64,000 nucleotides of DNA, from positions 1,451,571 through 1,515,570 of the forward strand of contig NC_027860.1 of assembly GCF_000187245.1 (NCBI RefSeq), written 5' to 3'. The translations under genes and the position numbers were made by a program. The first letter of the stretch is position 1. The number at the start of each line of letters is the position of its first letter. Under the pieces are notes generated by a model. That model did no database searches. It was given only the letters and a program-made list of their open reading frames with translations, and was not told the origin of the DNA. Of the stretch, positions 18,282-26,024 are shown piece by piece. The DNA is from Ogataea parapolymorpha DL-1. Its lineage: Eukaryota; Ascomycota; Pichiomycetes; Pichiales; Pichiaceae.

Positions 18282-19376
18282 ATGTCTGAAATAACTCATA
18301 GACTGGCAAAAACAACACACAAAACAACCCCTCCCGTGATCGACACCTTGAATATTAGCCAGACCCTCGATTTTTACTGGACCAACGCGAAAGATCCGCA
18401 CTCGATTAGACGAAAACTCATCCTCCAAAAATACCCCCAGGTCACTAAATTATGTGGACATGAACCGCTCACAAAATACCTTTCAATGCTTGTTGTCTTG
18501 CTTCAATTTAGCATCGCCTACTATCTCAAGGACACCAGTCCCCTGAGCTACAAGTTCTTGGCTCTGGCGTACGTTATCGGCGGCACTTGCAACCAGAACT
18601 GTTTCCTTTGCATCCACGAGCTATCTCACAACTTGGGATTCAAGAAACCACTACATAACAGGCTCTTTTCCATAGTGACGAATCTGCCAATCGGAATCCC
18701 CTACAGTGCTTCTTTCCAGCCCTACCACCAGCTGCACCATAAATTTCTCGGAGATGAGATTTATGACACAGACATCCCTACTCGGCTGGAGGCCATTGTT
18801 CTGTCCAACATTCTTGGCAAGGCATTCTTTGCCACATTCCAAATTCTGTTTTACGCTTTGAGACCGATGTTCATCACCCAGGTGAAATTTACTCTGGTCC
18901 ACCTGCTAAATGTTATCGTGCAGGTTTTTGTTGATCTCCTAGTGGTGAAATATTGGTCTGCAAACTCATTATGGTACTTTATTATGTCTTCATTTTTCGC
19001 CGGATCGCTGCACCCAACAGCTGGACACTTCGTGTCGGAGCACTACATTTTTGACCCACCTAAAAACTACAAAAAATACGTGGATGTCCCCCCTCTGGAA
19101 ACATATTCCTACTACGGGCTCCTCAATTTGGTGACGTGGAACGTCGGCTATCACAACGAGCACCACGACTTCCCATTTGTTGCGTGGAGTAGGCTCCCGC
19201 AGCTAAAAAAAATAGCTGCCGAGTTTTATGAGCCGCTACCGCATCACAAGTCCTGGACGTGGACGATCGTCGACTTCATCTTCAACTACGACGTCACGAT
19301 GTTCAACAGGGTCAAAAGAGATACCGCCGGAATTTCAGAAAGACGAAAAATTGACTACAACGACAATTCCAAATAA
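18282..19376 (+). CDS. DES1: DES1, sphingolipid delta-4 desaturase
   Basis: This ER membrane di-iron enzyme inserts the 4,5-trans double bond into dihydroceramide, a step absent in S. cerevisiae but present in many other fungi, where it feeds glucosylceramide synthesis. The 364-residue product shows the DES N-terminal region with DFYWTNAKDPHSIRRKLILQ. Several hydrophobic spans follow, and all three histidine boxes are present: HELSH (112-116), HQLHH (149-153) and HNEHHD (291-296). Further conserved blocks are the GDEIYDTDIPT loop and TAGHFVSEHYIF. The length is normal for the family. It is divergent from EHD3; the next gene starts 48 bp past its stop. Confidence 0.95.
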   Translation: MSEITHRLAKTTHKTTPPVIDTLNISQTLDFYWTNAKDPHSIRRKLILQKYPQVTKLCGHEPLTKYLSMLVVLLQFSIAYYLKDTSPLSYKFLALAYVIGGTCNQNCFLCIHELSHNLGFKKPLHNRLFSIVTNLPIGIPYSASFQPYHQLHHKFLGDEIYDTDIPTRLEAIVLSNILGKAFFATFQILFYALRPMFITQVKFTLVHLLNVIVQVFVDLLVVKYWSANSLWYFIMSSFFAGSLHPTAGHFVSEHYIFDPPKNYKKYVDVPPLETYSYYGLLNLVTWNVGYHNEHHDFPFVAWSRLPQLKKIAAEFYEPLPHHKSWTWTIVDFIFNYDVTMFNRVKRDTAGISERRKIDYNDNSK

Positions 19377-19424
19377 GTATGCTCTATAGATTTATATATA
19401 CACAGCCCAGAAAATATTATAAAC

Positions 19425-20204
19425 ATGGCTTCACTAAAAGAACTTTTGAAGTCTGTTTCACAAGAAGAGCAATTGCAAAAACAGCTTTTGGTTGTTGGCG
19501 GTCCAGCAGTGGGCCACATTCAGCTTTTGAATGCATTTGGAATCAGAGACGTCAGTATCATACCGTACGGATTTCATCTGGCAGAACGCGCAGATCTTCA
19601 ACTTTGTTTCCACTCTTTTGCTGGCGAATATGGTACGGTATATCAAGCAATGATTGACAGGCTTCTTGCGAACTCGCTGGTTGTCTATATTCTAGATGCT
19701 CTGGAGCTATTGAAGGACGAACCGACACAGGAAACAATTTTCGAGCGTGTTTCTGCATCTCTCAAACCATGGATTGATGCCTGCTCTAAAGCCTTCAGAT
19801 GCTGTATATTAGTCCAGAATGTGTCTCGTGTTGACTACAATGTCAAAAGCGTCTCAAACATTGATTATCTACAGCAATTAGTGCGACTGATCATGATGGA
19901 TAAAAATGGCTCCGTACTGTTCTTTCAGGAAACAGATACCCCTGAGGACATTATCCAGCTATTGAAAGGCTCGGCTGAACTGCGGATCAAAGACTATGAC
20001 AACGTGTTTGTGCCCAGCGGAAGTGATAGCTACGGGAAGATCAAAGTGCTTAACGAAGATTTCGCATGTGAGGAAACGCTTCAAAAATGGCATAGCGTGG
20101 AAACGGTCGCCAAAGAAGTGCCGGCCAACGCAACATCGACCAATTCAGAGAACCTGAGGCAAAAGTATCAGGACTTCCTTAGACAGATCCATTTGGCTGT
20201 GTAA
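19425..20204 (+). CDS. Probable dynein light intermediate chain (DYN3-like)
   Basis: The 259-residue product looks like the RAS-like domain of dynein light intermediate chains, which bind the dynein heavy-chain tail. The clearest family signature is VFVPSGSDSYGKIKVLNEDF, matching the light-intermediate-chain block around VF.PAGWD..KKI.IL.ENF. The upstream DYLQQLVRLIMMDKNGSVLF corresponds to the helix before it. The N-terminal loop reads VGGPAVGHIQLL, in the place of a P-loop but without the GKS/T lysine, so nucleotide binding is doubtful. Fungal Dyn3 proteins are known to be diverged. There is no extended C-terminal adaptor-binding tail: the protein ends soon after a Ser/Asn-rich linker with LRQKYQDFLRQIHLAV. 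The call rests on a few motifs and could be wrong. Confidence 0.6.
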   Translation: MASLKELLKSVSQEEQLQKQLLVVGGPAVGHIQLLNAFGIRDVSIIPYGFHLAERADLQLCFHSFAGEYGTVYQAMIDRLLANSLVVYILDALELLKDEPTQETIFERVSASLKPWIDACSKAFRCCILVQNVSRVDYNVKSVSNIDYLQQLVRLIMMDKNGSVLFFQETDTPEDIIQLLKGSAELRIKDYDNVFVPSGSDSYGKIKVLNEDFACEETLQKWHSVETVAKEVPANATSTNSENLRQKYQDFLRQIHLAV

Positions 20205-20249
20205 AGGTGTGCTTTAGCATGGGAAAAAATATTAGCCATTTTGTGTGAC

Positions 20250-21899
20250 ATGGTCGATGCTGAAGTGAGCAGCGACATGGGCAAAGTATCGGTTGAGGCA
20301 AATCGACAAAGCTCGGTGGGTGCTGTGCTTGAGGAAGGCATCTCAGTGAAGCCTATCGTGGAACACACCAAGAGACGGCGGTCGTCGCACCAGTCCATCA
20401 AACCGCGTTTCAAAAAATCCGCACGCAAGACTCCAATATTCAAGCTAAAGTTTGATTCCAAACGCAAAAATCCATTGAAGTATGTCAATATTAGAGAGCT
20501 TATTTTGTACGCTCTCACAGACGTGAACAAGCTGAATTTTGGAGAGCTCGAGAATAGAAAATTCATAAACAAGGTGGTTTTGGTCCTTGCCGATGGACTT
20601 ACTGCAGCTGATTTCGGATACGAAAGTTTAGCTGGTCTAGTTGAGGAGCAGGAAATAAAGAATACGGAGAAGTACCCATTCATCTCCCAGGAGTTTGCAA
20701 AATTCATTCCCTTGCTTTCACCTGGGGCCAACAGAAACCTATTTTCATGTGCGACCACTCTATCTTCTTCGACAGTGCCCGAAAAACATCGTCCGGCGCT
20801 GATCAAAGAGCTTGAACTCAAAGGTGTCCAGTTGTCTGAGTTGACAATCGACTATACCCAAATGGTGGCCAATGGCTACCCTATTCACCCAGACGTTCCT
20901 GGTGCTACCAAGGAATCTATAGCGCAATACTCTGCATTTCTTGCCACGAAAGACCTGAAATCGGAGCCCAAAATTCTTGCACTAGATTGCGAGATGTGCT
21001 TGACTGCCTCCGGGAGCGTGGTCACTAGAGTGGCACTAACAGATAAGGACCACAAGCTAGTAATCGGAGATTTTGTCAAACCAGACGAGGAGATCACAGA
21101 TTATAAAACACAGTACTCAGGCGTTGATGAAGATAGTCTCAAAGGAGTCACTACCACTTTGCATGATATTCAGCAAAAATTACTGGCGACAATCTCCAGT
21201 AAAGACTACCTGATTGGACATTCGCTAGAATCAGATCTTTGTGCGCTCAAAATTTCACACCCAACAATTATCGACACATCGATTTGTTTCGACCACGTTA
21301 AAGGCCCGCCTCTCAAACCGTCTCTGCGGAATCTGGCTTCCGAGATATTAGGCAAAAGTATTCAACAATCTGCCCACGGTCATGACCCAATTGAAGATTG
21401 TGTCACATGCATGGAGCTGGTCCAGCTCAAACTAAAAAAGGGCCTTGCATTTGGCAAATTGATCACTGAAGAGTCGATCTTTCGCCGTATTTCGCATACA
21501 AACAAGCAAGTCCTTATTGACGGCAAGAAAATCCCCAAATCGGGAGTAGCCATCAATTTTGGAGGCAATAAATTTTTCAACGAACAACGCTTTGACGTCC
21601 CCACAGATGAAGAGGCTGTTCAAAAGCTGGCAGAGAATCTGTCCAACCATGAGTTGGCAATGATCAAGCTTCGTGAGCCGGACAAATTTGATCTTAGCGT
21701 CAAATATATCTACGAAACGATGCCGAGCGATTCTCTTTTGATCGTCTGTGCTGGTCACGGCGATAGAAAACGGATCGACGAGCTAATCACCTTGCAGAGG
21801 AATATTTCTGGACCTTTATCTCCAGAGGATCACCAGGAACTCATTTCATGTGTGGCGAAAGCCAGAGAATCTCTTGCCCTGATAAAGATTAAACCGTAG
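20250..21899 (+). CDS. RNH70: REX1/RNH70, RNA 3'-5' exonuclease (DEDDh)
   Basis: Rex1 (Rnh70) trims the 3' ends of 5S rRNA, 5.8S rRNA and some tRNAs in the nucleus. The frame opens at a TTG, and the first ATG is at 20250, giving 549 residues against 553 in S. cerevisiae. The N-terminus is basic (KRRRSSHQSIKPRFKKSARK), a likely nuclear signal. The DEDDh exonuclease domain begins at KILALDCEMC (about 247-256) with the first Asp/Glu pair. It continues with YLIGHSLESDLCAL (second Asp) and ends with SAHGHDPIEDCVTCMEL (His/Asp). The C-terminal third is a family-typical extension. The start codon lies 46 bp after the upstream stop, so the promoter is very short or overlaps that gene. Confidence 0.93.
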   Translation: MVDAEVSSDMGKVSVEANRQSSVGAVLEEGISVKPIVEHTKRRRSSHQSIKPRFKKSARKTPIFKLKFDSKRKNPLKYVNIRELILYALTDVNKLNFGELENRKFINKVVLVLADGLTAADFGYESLAGLVEEQEIKNTEKYPFISQEFAKFIPLLSPGANRNLFSCATTLSSSTVPEKHRPALIKELELKGVQLSELTIDYTQMVANGYPIHPDVPGATKESIAQYSAFLATKDLKSEPKILALDCEMCLTASGSVVTRVALTDKDHKLVIGDFVKPDEEITDYKTQYSGVDEDSLKGVTTTLHDIQQKLLATISSKDYLIGHSLESDLCALKISHPTIIDTSICFDHVKGPPLKPSLRNLASEILGKSIQQSAHGHDPIEDCVTCMELVQLKLKKGLAFGKLITEESIFRRISHTNKQVLIDGKKIPKSGVAINFGGNKFFNEQRFDVPTDEEAVQKLAENLSNHELAMIKLREPDKFDLSVKYIYETMPSDSLLIVCAGHGDRKRIDELITLQRNISGPLSPEDHQELISCVAKARESLALIKIKP

Positions 21900-21921
21900 T
21901 TACTGGCTTACGTAATTTGGT

Positions 21922-21935
21922 TTACGCGTAGATCA
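21922..21935 (+). promoter_or_regulatory. MCB element upstream of CDC7
   Basis: The sequence TTACGCGTAGATCA contains a perfect MluI cell-cycle box ACGCGT (21924-21929), 42 nt before the CDC7 ATG. It matches the element before SLD2 at 13 of 14 positions. A TTACGTAA palindrome overlaps the stretch just upstream (about 21908-21915). MBF binding is inferred. Confidence 0.5.
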
Positions 21936-21971
21936 AAATAAATACAAAAGAAAACAAAAATCACAGATTTC

Positions 21972-23630
21972 ATGACTACTCTGCGAGACAAAAAGAGAAG
22001 CTTGAATGAGAAGGAGCGAGCCGAAGTCCCGCTGCAGCCTCGTCTAAAGCTTCATAAGCGGCTTGTCTTACGCAGACCTCCTCAGTTGGGCAACGTATCT
22101 CGTCCAAGCCCTCCAAACTCTCGCACAGCAGGCGATGAACCTCGAAATGAGATCAAGGAGAAACCTGCCACAAAGCCAGAACACGAAGTTAATCCGTCCC
22201 CCAAAAGGGAATTAGAAGGTCAAAACACATCGTTGGCAATAGAGGAAAAACAAGTCCAATCGACCTCAGACGATTTGGAAAAGGCACAAAAGAAGGTTAC
22301 CGAAGCCACAACAAAAAACCCAGAGATCCAGAGAGTAGAGTTTGCTCTCGAGGAATATGGCGAGGCTGAGTACTCCGAGGAGGAAGATTCAGTATCTATG
22401 GAGATTAGACAGGAATTATTCTCTTTAGTCAAGTCGTTCCCAGGTCTGTCTTGCAAGTACAAGCTAATAGACAAGATCGGTGAGGGAACGTTTTCCACCG
22501 TTTACAAAGCATACGACCTACAGCGCATATCTGAGACCAGCATGGGAAAGGCGGTTTGGAGCTCCCCACCAAAGAGTCGTATGAATGAGTCCACGCAAGC
22601 ATCTGACGTCCCAATTGTTGCATTGAAAAGAATTTATGTCACGTCTTCCCCTTCGAGAATATACAATGAGCTTCAGCTTTTGCATGGCCTAGTGGGATGC
22701 CCGAATGTGGCTCCTCTAATAGATGCTGTTCGTTATGAAGACCAAGTCATTGCTGTGTTGCCCTTTTATAAGCACGCAGATTTCCGCGATTTCTACAGAG
22801 ACTTACCTCTGTCTGGAATAAAGATATACATGCATGAGCTTTTCACTGCCCTGAGTTTTGTGCACGAGAAAAGAATCATTCATAGAGATATCAAGCCTAC
22901 CAACTTTCTATATAACCCGTTGACCAGGCGAGGAGTTCTGGTCGACTTTGGGCTTGCCGAAAAAGAAGCAGAAATTGATTACGCAGCTTGTCCTTGTTTT
23001 CAAGGAGGGCCGGCAGCAGATGAGATTGCGCCTGTGAATGCATTTCCTACGAAAGGATACCCAAAAGACGACCGCAGACCAGGAAGGCGTGCCAATAGAG
23101 CAGGAACTCGTGGATTCAGAGCACCTGAGGTGCTATTGAAGTGTGCAAATCAAACTGTCAAGGTCGACATATGGTCTGCCGGGGTAATGTTGCTCACACT
23201 TCTCTCGCGAAGGTTCCCATTCTTCAACTCTACAGATGACACCGCTGCCCTCATTGAAATAACGAATATATTCGGGCTTTCTCAGATGCGCAAATGCGCC
23301 CAGCTGCATGGTTTAGGTCTGGAAAGTAATCTCCCCAAAATCGAGTCGACACAATCGCTAGGTGCATTGCTATACACATCAATTTTTCTGGAGGCCAAAC
23401 AGGGCGACACGCTAGCAGAAGACTCTCCTGCTTGGGAGCTTTTGTCCGCTTTGGATAAGAAAGGACGTCCTGCCGACACTAAGCTTGGAAATAACTATGC
23501 AGAGGCTCTGGAAGTACTCGAATTATGTCTGAGATTGAATCACAACGAGAGAATTACCGCAGATGATGCTCTGAAGCTCCCCTTTTTCCGGTCAGAGTCT
23601 AATGACGTCGACGATATCATCTTAGATTAG
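21972..23630 (+). CDS. CDC7: CDC7, catalytic subunit of the Dbf4-dependent kinase
   Basis: Cdc7 with Dbf4 phosphorylates MCM proteins to fire replication origins. The 552-residue product has a basic, then acidic N-terminal extension of about 160 residues. The kinase domain follows: IGEGTFSTVYKA (glycine loop), VALKRIYVTSSPSRI with the catalytic Lys, HRDIKPTNFLYN (catalytic loop) and LVDFGLAEKE (the DFG). A Cdc7-type insert between kinase subdomains is Cys/Pro-rich (CPCFQGG and following). Then come GTRGFRAPEVLLKC (the APE equivalent) and DIWSAGVMLLTLLSRRFPFF. Inserts in these places are diagnostic for Cdc7. The length is close to the S. cerevisiae protein (507), with a longer N-terminus. It is convergent with GSF2, 52 bp between stops. 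Confidence 0.95.
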   Translation: MTTLRDKKRSLNEKERAEVPLQPRLKLHKRLVLRRPPQLGNVSRPSPPNSRTAGDEPRNEIKEKPATKPEHEVNPSPKRELEGQNTSLAIEEKQVQSTSDDLEKAQKKVTEATTKNPEIQRVEFALEEYGEAEYSEEEDSVSMEIRQELFSLVKSFPGLSCKYKLIDKIGEGTFSTVYKAYDLQRISETSMGKAVWSSPPKSRMNESTQASDVPIVALKRIYVTSSPSRIYNELQLLHGLVGCPNVAPLIDAVRYEDQVIAVLPFYKHADFRDFYRDLPLSGIKIYMHELFTALSFVHEKRIIHRDIKPTNFLYNPLTRRGVLVDFGLAEKEAEIDYAACPCFQGGPAADEIAPVNAFPTKGYPKDDRRPGRRANRAGTRGFRAPEVLLKCANQTVKVDIWSAGVMLLTLLSRRFPFFNSTDDTAALIEITNIFGLSQMRKCAQLHGLGLESNLPKIESTQSLGALLYTSIFLEAKQGDTLAEDSPAWELLSALDKKGRPADTKLGNNYAEALEVLELCLRLNHNERITADDALKLPFFRSESNDVDDIILD

Positions 23631-23682
23631 AGTGCACTGATTAATAAAGTTAATGATGGCTAAAAGATACGTCTATAATCCA

Positions 23683-24765
23683 TTACTGCAGGCTTGGCTT
23701 GAGGGCCTTTTCAAACCGTTTTTCGACAATTTTTTTGATTTGGGGCGAGGTCTCAAACGGCCCATAATTCCTGAATTTCTTATAGGCCTTAGCAAACTCC
23801 ATTTCGTCCAAGTCAGCATGCTGCTCATGGAAAAATTTCTGCTGGGCAATGATTAGGTCCAAAGTCAAGAAGAACTTGTCTTGCTCCTCAAGGTCCTTGA
23901 GCGTCAACTTGCCCTTAGTGTCCAGTGGTGTGTTGAAACCTTCTCCTTCTTCCAGAGTAACTGTCGTGTGCGAAAGCTTACTCAGACTTCCCTCTTTATG
24001 GGCTGCCATCAAGCCACCAAGCTTCTCAATACGATAGTTTCTGTAATCCTCCCTGAAAGCTTCCAATGTTGCCTTTCTGGATCCAGTCCATCCAATCCTA
24101 ATCAGATCTTCTTTTGTGACTGCTGGAGGTTTGCCGGTGAATGAATAAGGATTCACAACGCCAAAGTTCAAGGATCCGAAAATGATGAGCACCTTGAGTA
24201 CATGGAAGAAGAAGAAAACGCATTGGAGAACTTTTCCTGATTCAGAAAGCAGTTCCCCACGTAGATGTTCAGCAAACCCGGCATCGTGGTACTTTTCCAC
24301 CAAGTAACAAATCGCCTTGCACACCCAAGTTGTTAACGCAATTCCGGGAGTTGGCGAAATAAAGTCTGGCAGATCAGTATACAACCAAGTCAGAAGAGCA
24401 GCATAAACGGAGTAGGTGAGGAAAGTTTTTTCTTCCCAAATAGGAAGCAACAATTGGCCCGGCCAAACCTTGGACACAACCAAGTCATCGTTAGAGACCC
24501 GAGTAACCCATTTGGCTTTGTCTGCTTCATGACCAAACAAAACTCCACCCTCGGCCGTTAACTCCCCAGGACATCTGGAAACCAGAAATCCTTTAGGAAT
24601 CCTATTGTAAAATATGGATGGACATAGTGCCAAAGGCAGTGTTTCAAAAATCTGAAACAAATCCCTGAAGGTCTGTGTTTTCTTGACTTCAAAACAGTAG
24701 TCCTTTTCGTCGTCCAGGTTCATACGGATGTAAACATCCAGAGCGTACTCTTGTTTCTCGGACAT
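23683..24765 (-). CDS. GSF2: GSF2-like ER membrane protein for hexose-transporter export
   Basis: In S. cerevisiae Gsf2 (YML048W) is an ER membrane protein that helps hexose transporters such as Hxt1 leave the ER. Its loss affects glucose repression. The 360-residue product matches the family along its length: an N-terminal ubiquitin-like-looking region (LDVYIRMNLDDEKDYCFEV), PSIFYNRIPKGF, the LTAEGGVLFGHEAD block, VVSKVWPGQLLLPIW, and the strongly conserved AALLTWLYTDLPDFISPTPG. Then come the hydrophobic FFFFHVLKVLIIFGSLNFGVVNP, IGWTGSRKATLEAFREDYRNY, KLGGLMAAHKEG and KKFRNYGPFE. A sugar-transporter gene lies 1.3 kb away, which may be coincidence. The upstream region carries two CRE-like sites. 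Confidence 0.88.
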   Translation of the reverse strand: MSEKQEYALDVYIRMNLDDEKDYCFEVKKTQTFRDLFQIFETLPLALCPSIFYNRIPKGFLVSRCPGELTAEGGVLFGHEADKAKWVTRVSNDDLVVSKVWPGQLLLPIWEEKTFLTYSVYAALLTWLYTDLPDFISPTPGIALTTWVCKAICYLVEKYHDAGFAEHLRGELLSESGKVLQCVFFFFHVLKVLIIFGSLNFGVVNPYSFTGKPPAVTKEDLIRIGWTGSRKATLEAFREDYRNYRIEKLGGLMAAHKEGSLSKLSHTTVTLEEGEGFNTPLDTKGKLTLKDLEEQDKFFLTLDLIIAQQKFFHEQHADLDEMEFAKAYKKFRNYGPFETSPQIKKIVEKRFEKALKPSLQ

Positions 24766-24825
24766 GATAAAATACGTACAATATTCACGCCCCGCAGAAA
24801 AATTATCGTGTCGTTCGGGGTACCG

Positions 24826-24867
24826 TGACGTAACAAAAGCCCGGCTTTAAATGATTTGGTTACGTAA
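24826..24867 (-). promoter_or_regulatory. Two CRE/bZIP-like sites upstream of GSF2
   Basis: TGACGTAA lies at 24826-24833 and the palindrome TTACGTAA at 24860-24867, which is 60 and 94 nt upstream of the GSF2 start. Both fit ATF/CREB-class bZIP sites. TTACGTAA also occurs in front of CDC7. Binding is inferred from motif alone. Confidence 0.35.
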
Positions 24868-24975
24868 GCTGGCTGGGAAGTCCGTGAAAGTTAACCATAG
24901 CTTGGCTTCTCAAGATCAAGTCACCAAATGCTACAGACATGTCAGTCTTTCTGATATCTGATATTAATTTCTAAA

Positions 24976-25342
24976 CTAGTTCTGGACAGCAGAGAGAATG
25001 TCGGAATCACCAGCATCAAGAATGGCAAGGGTTCCGACTCTGAAAAGTTTACCACAAGCAGTACCAAGCTCGTTGTTTCCACCTTGGAAATAGTAGATGG
25101 CAGTCTTGGACAACATGGCGTAGTACTCCAACTCAGACTTTCTCAAGACTGGGGTGTTGGCAGCAATAATGATCAGCTTAGCCTTGCCTTGTCTAAGGGA
25201 CTTGACAACGGACTTGTAGCCGAGGGTGAACTTACCCGACTTCATAGCCAGGGCCAACTTGGCGTTCATGTTCTCTGAGTTCTTCTTGGATTTAGGTGCC
25301 TAGCATGGTTAGTTACGGAGAGAGATAAAGGATACTGACCAT
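24976..25342 (-). CDS. RPL30: RPL30 (eL30), two exons joined across a 40-nt intron
   Basis: Large-subunit ribosomal protein eL30. The coding sequence is complement of exon 1 at 25340-25342 (ATG alone) and exon 2 at 24976-25299, giving 108 residues starting [19 protein letters not shown]. The unspliced frame begins only at the internal Met of [11 protein letters not shown], which would drop 11 residues. The intron 25300-25339 begins GTCAGT and ends CTAG, with a TAACTAAC branch site. In S. cerevisiae the RPL30 intron also follows the ATG and also uses the unusual GTCAGT. Family blocks are [39 protein letters not shown] and [19 protein letters not shown]. It is divergent from RPL24, exactly as YGL030W and YGL031C in S. 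cerevisiae. Confidence 0.93.
25300..25339 (-). other. RPL30 intron (40 nt)
   Basis: Read on the minus strand the intron starts GTCAGTATCC, has the branch sequence TAACTAAC near its 3' end, and stops at ATGCTAG. Splicing joins ATG to GCACCT and restores the conserved eL30 N-terminus. At 40 nt it is among the shortest plausible spliceosomal introns in budding yeast. Confidence 0.85.
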
Positions 25343-25363
25343 CTCTGTGTTTTCACTCCGGTC
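25337..25363 (-). promoter_or_regulatory. RPL30 leader kink-turn (predicted L30 autoregulatory element)
   Basis: The pre-mRNA folds as a standard kink-turn. The C stem is GUG/CAC (25356-25354 with 25349-25347) closed by an AAAA loop. A 3-nt AGA bulge follows (25346-25344), then tandem sheared G-A pairs from GA on each strand (25343-25342 with 25358-25357). The NC stem is UGGUC with GACCG (25341-25337 with 25363-25359). The NC stem contains the start codon G and the first three intron bases. In S. cerevisiae, L30 binds such an element to block splicing and translation of its own RNA. Confidence 0.85.
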
Positions 25364-25516
25364 TTAAGCTTGGTGATGAAATTTTTTTTTTACACAAGAT
25401 TGAAAATTAACTACGTTGAAAGACAGTCACACTGAGTTGCCGTATTGGGTTTCTAAAATTTTTCGACCCTCACGCTCTCTAGATTTTTTTCTCAGCAATA
25501 ATCTTTTCTCATCAAG
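25343..25516. promoter_or_regulatory. RPL30/RPL24 shared divergent promoter
   Basis: Only 174 bp separate the two start codons. The stretch has a 10-T run (25382-25391), and AAAATTTTTC at 25455-25464 resembles the RRPE element common in front of ribosome-synthesis genes. No clear Rap1 or Tbf1 site is visible. Confidence 0.5.
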
Positions 25517-25981
25517 ATGAAGGTTGAAGTTGACTCGTTCTCCGGCTCGAAGATCTACCCGGGCAGAGGTACTCTGTTTGTGAGAGGTGACTCGAAGGTG
25601 TTCAGATTCCAAAACTCCAAGAGCGCCTCCCTTTTCCACCAAAGAAAGAACCCAAGAAGAATCTCTTGGACTGTTTTGTTCAGAAGACACCACAAGAAGG
25701 GTATCACTGAGGAAGTCACTAAGAAGAGAACCAGAAAGGCCGTCAAGCACCAAAGAGCTGTTGTCGGTGCTTCTCTCGATTTGATCAAAGAAAGACGTGC
25801 CTTGAAGCCAGAACAAAGAAAGGCCACCAGAGAAGTGGCTGCTATCAAGGAGAAGCAAAAGAAGCAAGCTAGAAAGGAGAAGAAGAAGGCCGAGAAGGCT
25901 GCACAGGTTGCTACTGGTGCCAAGATCTCTAAACAGCAGGCCAAGGGTGCTTTCCAGAAAGTCCATGCTACCTCCCGTTAG
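25517..25981 (+). CDS. RPL24: RPL24 (eL24), large-subunit ribosomal protein
   Basis: The 154-residue product is full length (155 in S. cerevisiae). It opens [20 protein letters not shown], the conserved eL24 core, followed by [20 protein letters not shown] and [15 protein letters not shown]. The long basic C-terminal helix ([20 protein letters not shown]) reaches across the subunit bridge. The preferred-codon style (many AAG, AGA, GTC and TTG codons) fits a highly expressed gene. No intron is needed. Confidence 0.97.
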   Translation: MKVEVDSFSGSKIYPGRGTLFVRGDSKVFRFQNSKSASLFHQRKNPRRISWTVLFRRHHKKGITEEVTKKRTRKAVKHQRAVVGASLDLIKERRALKPEQRKATREVAAIKEKQKKQARKEKKKAEKAAQVATGAKISKQQAKGAFQKVHATSR

Positions 25982-26024
25982 TATCTGATAATGAAGATCA
26001 AGTAAGGTGTACAAAAGTTGTAAT

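Noticed and set aside
18077..18283. 68-codon minus-strand ORF overlapping the DES1 start
   Set aside because: Its ATG is the reverse of the CATG at the DES1 start; no similarity to any protein.
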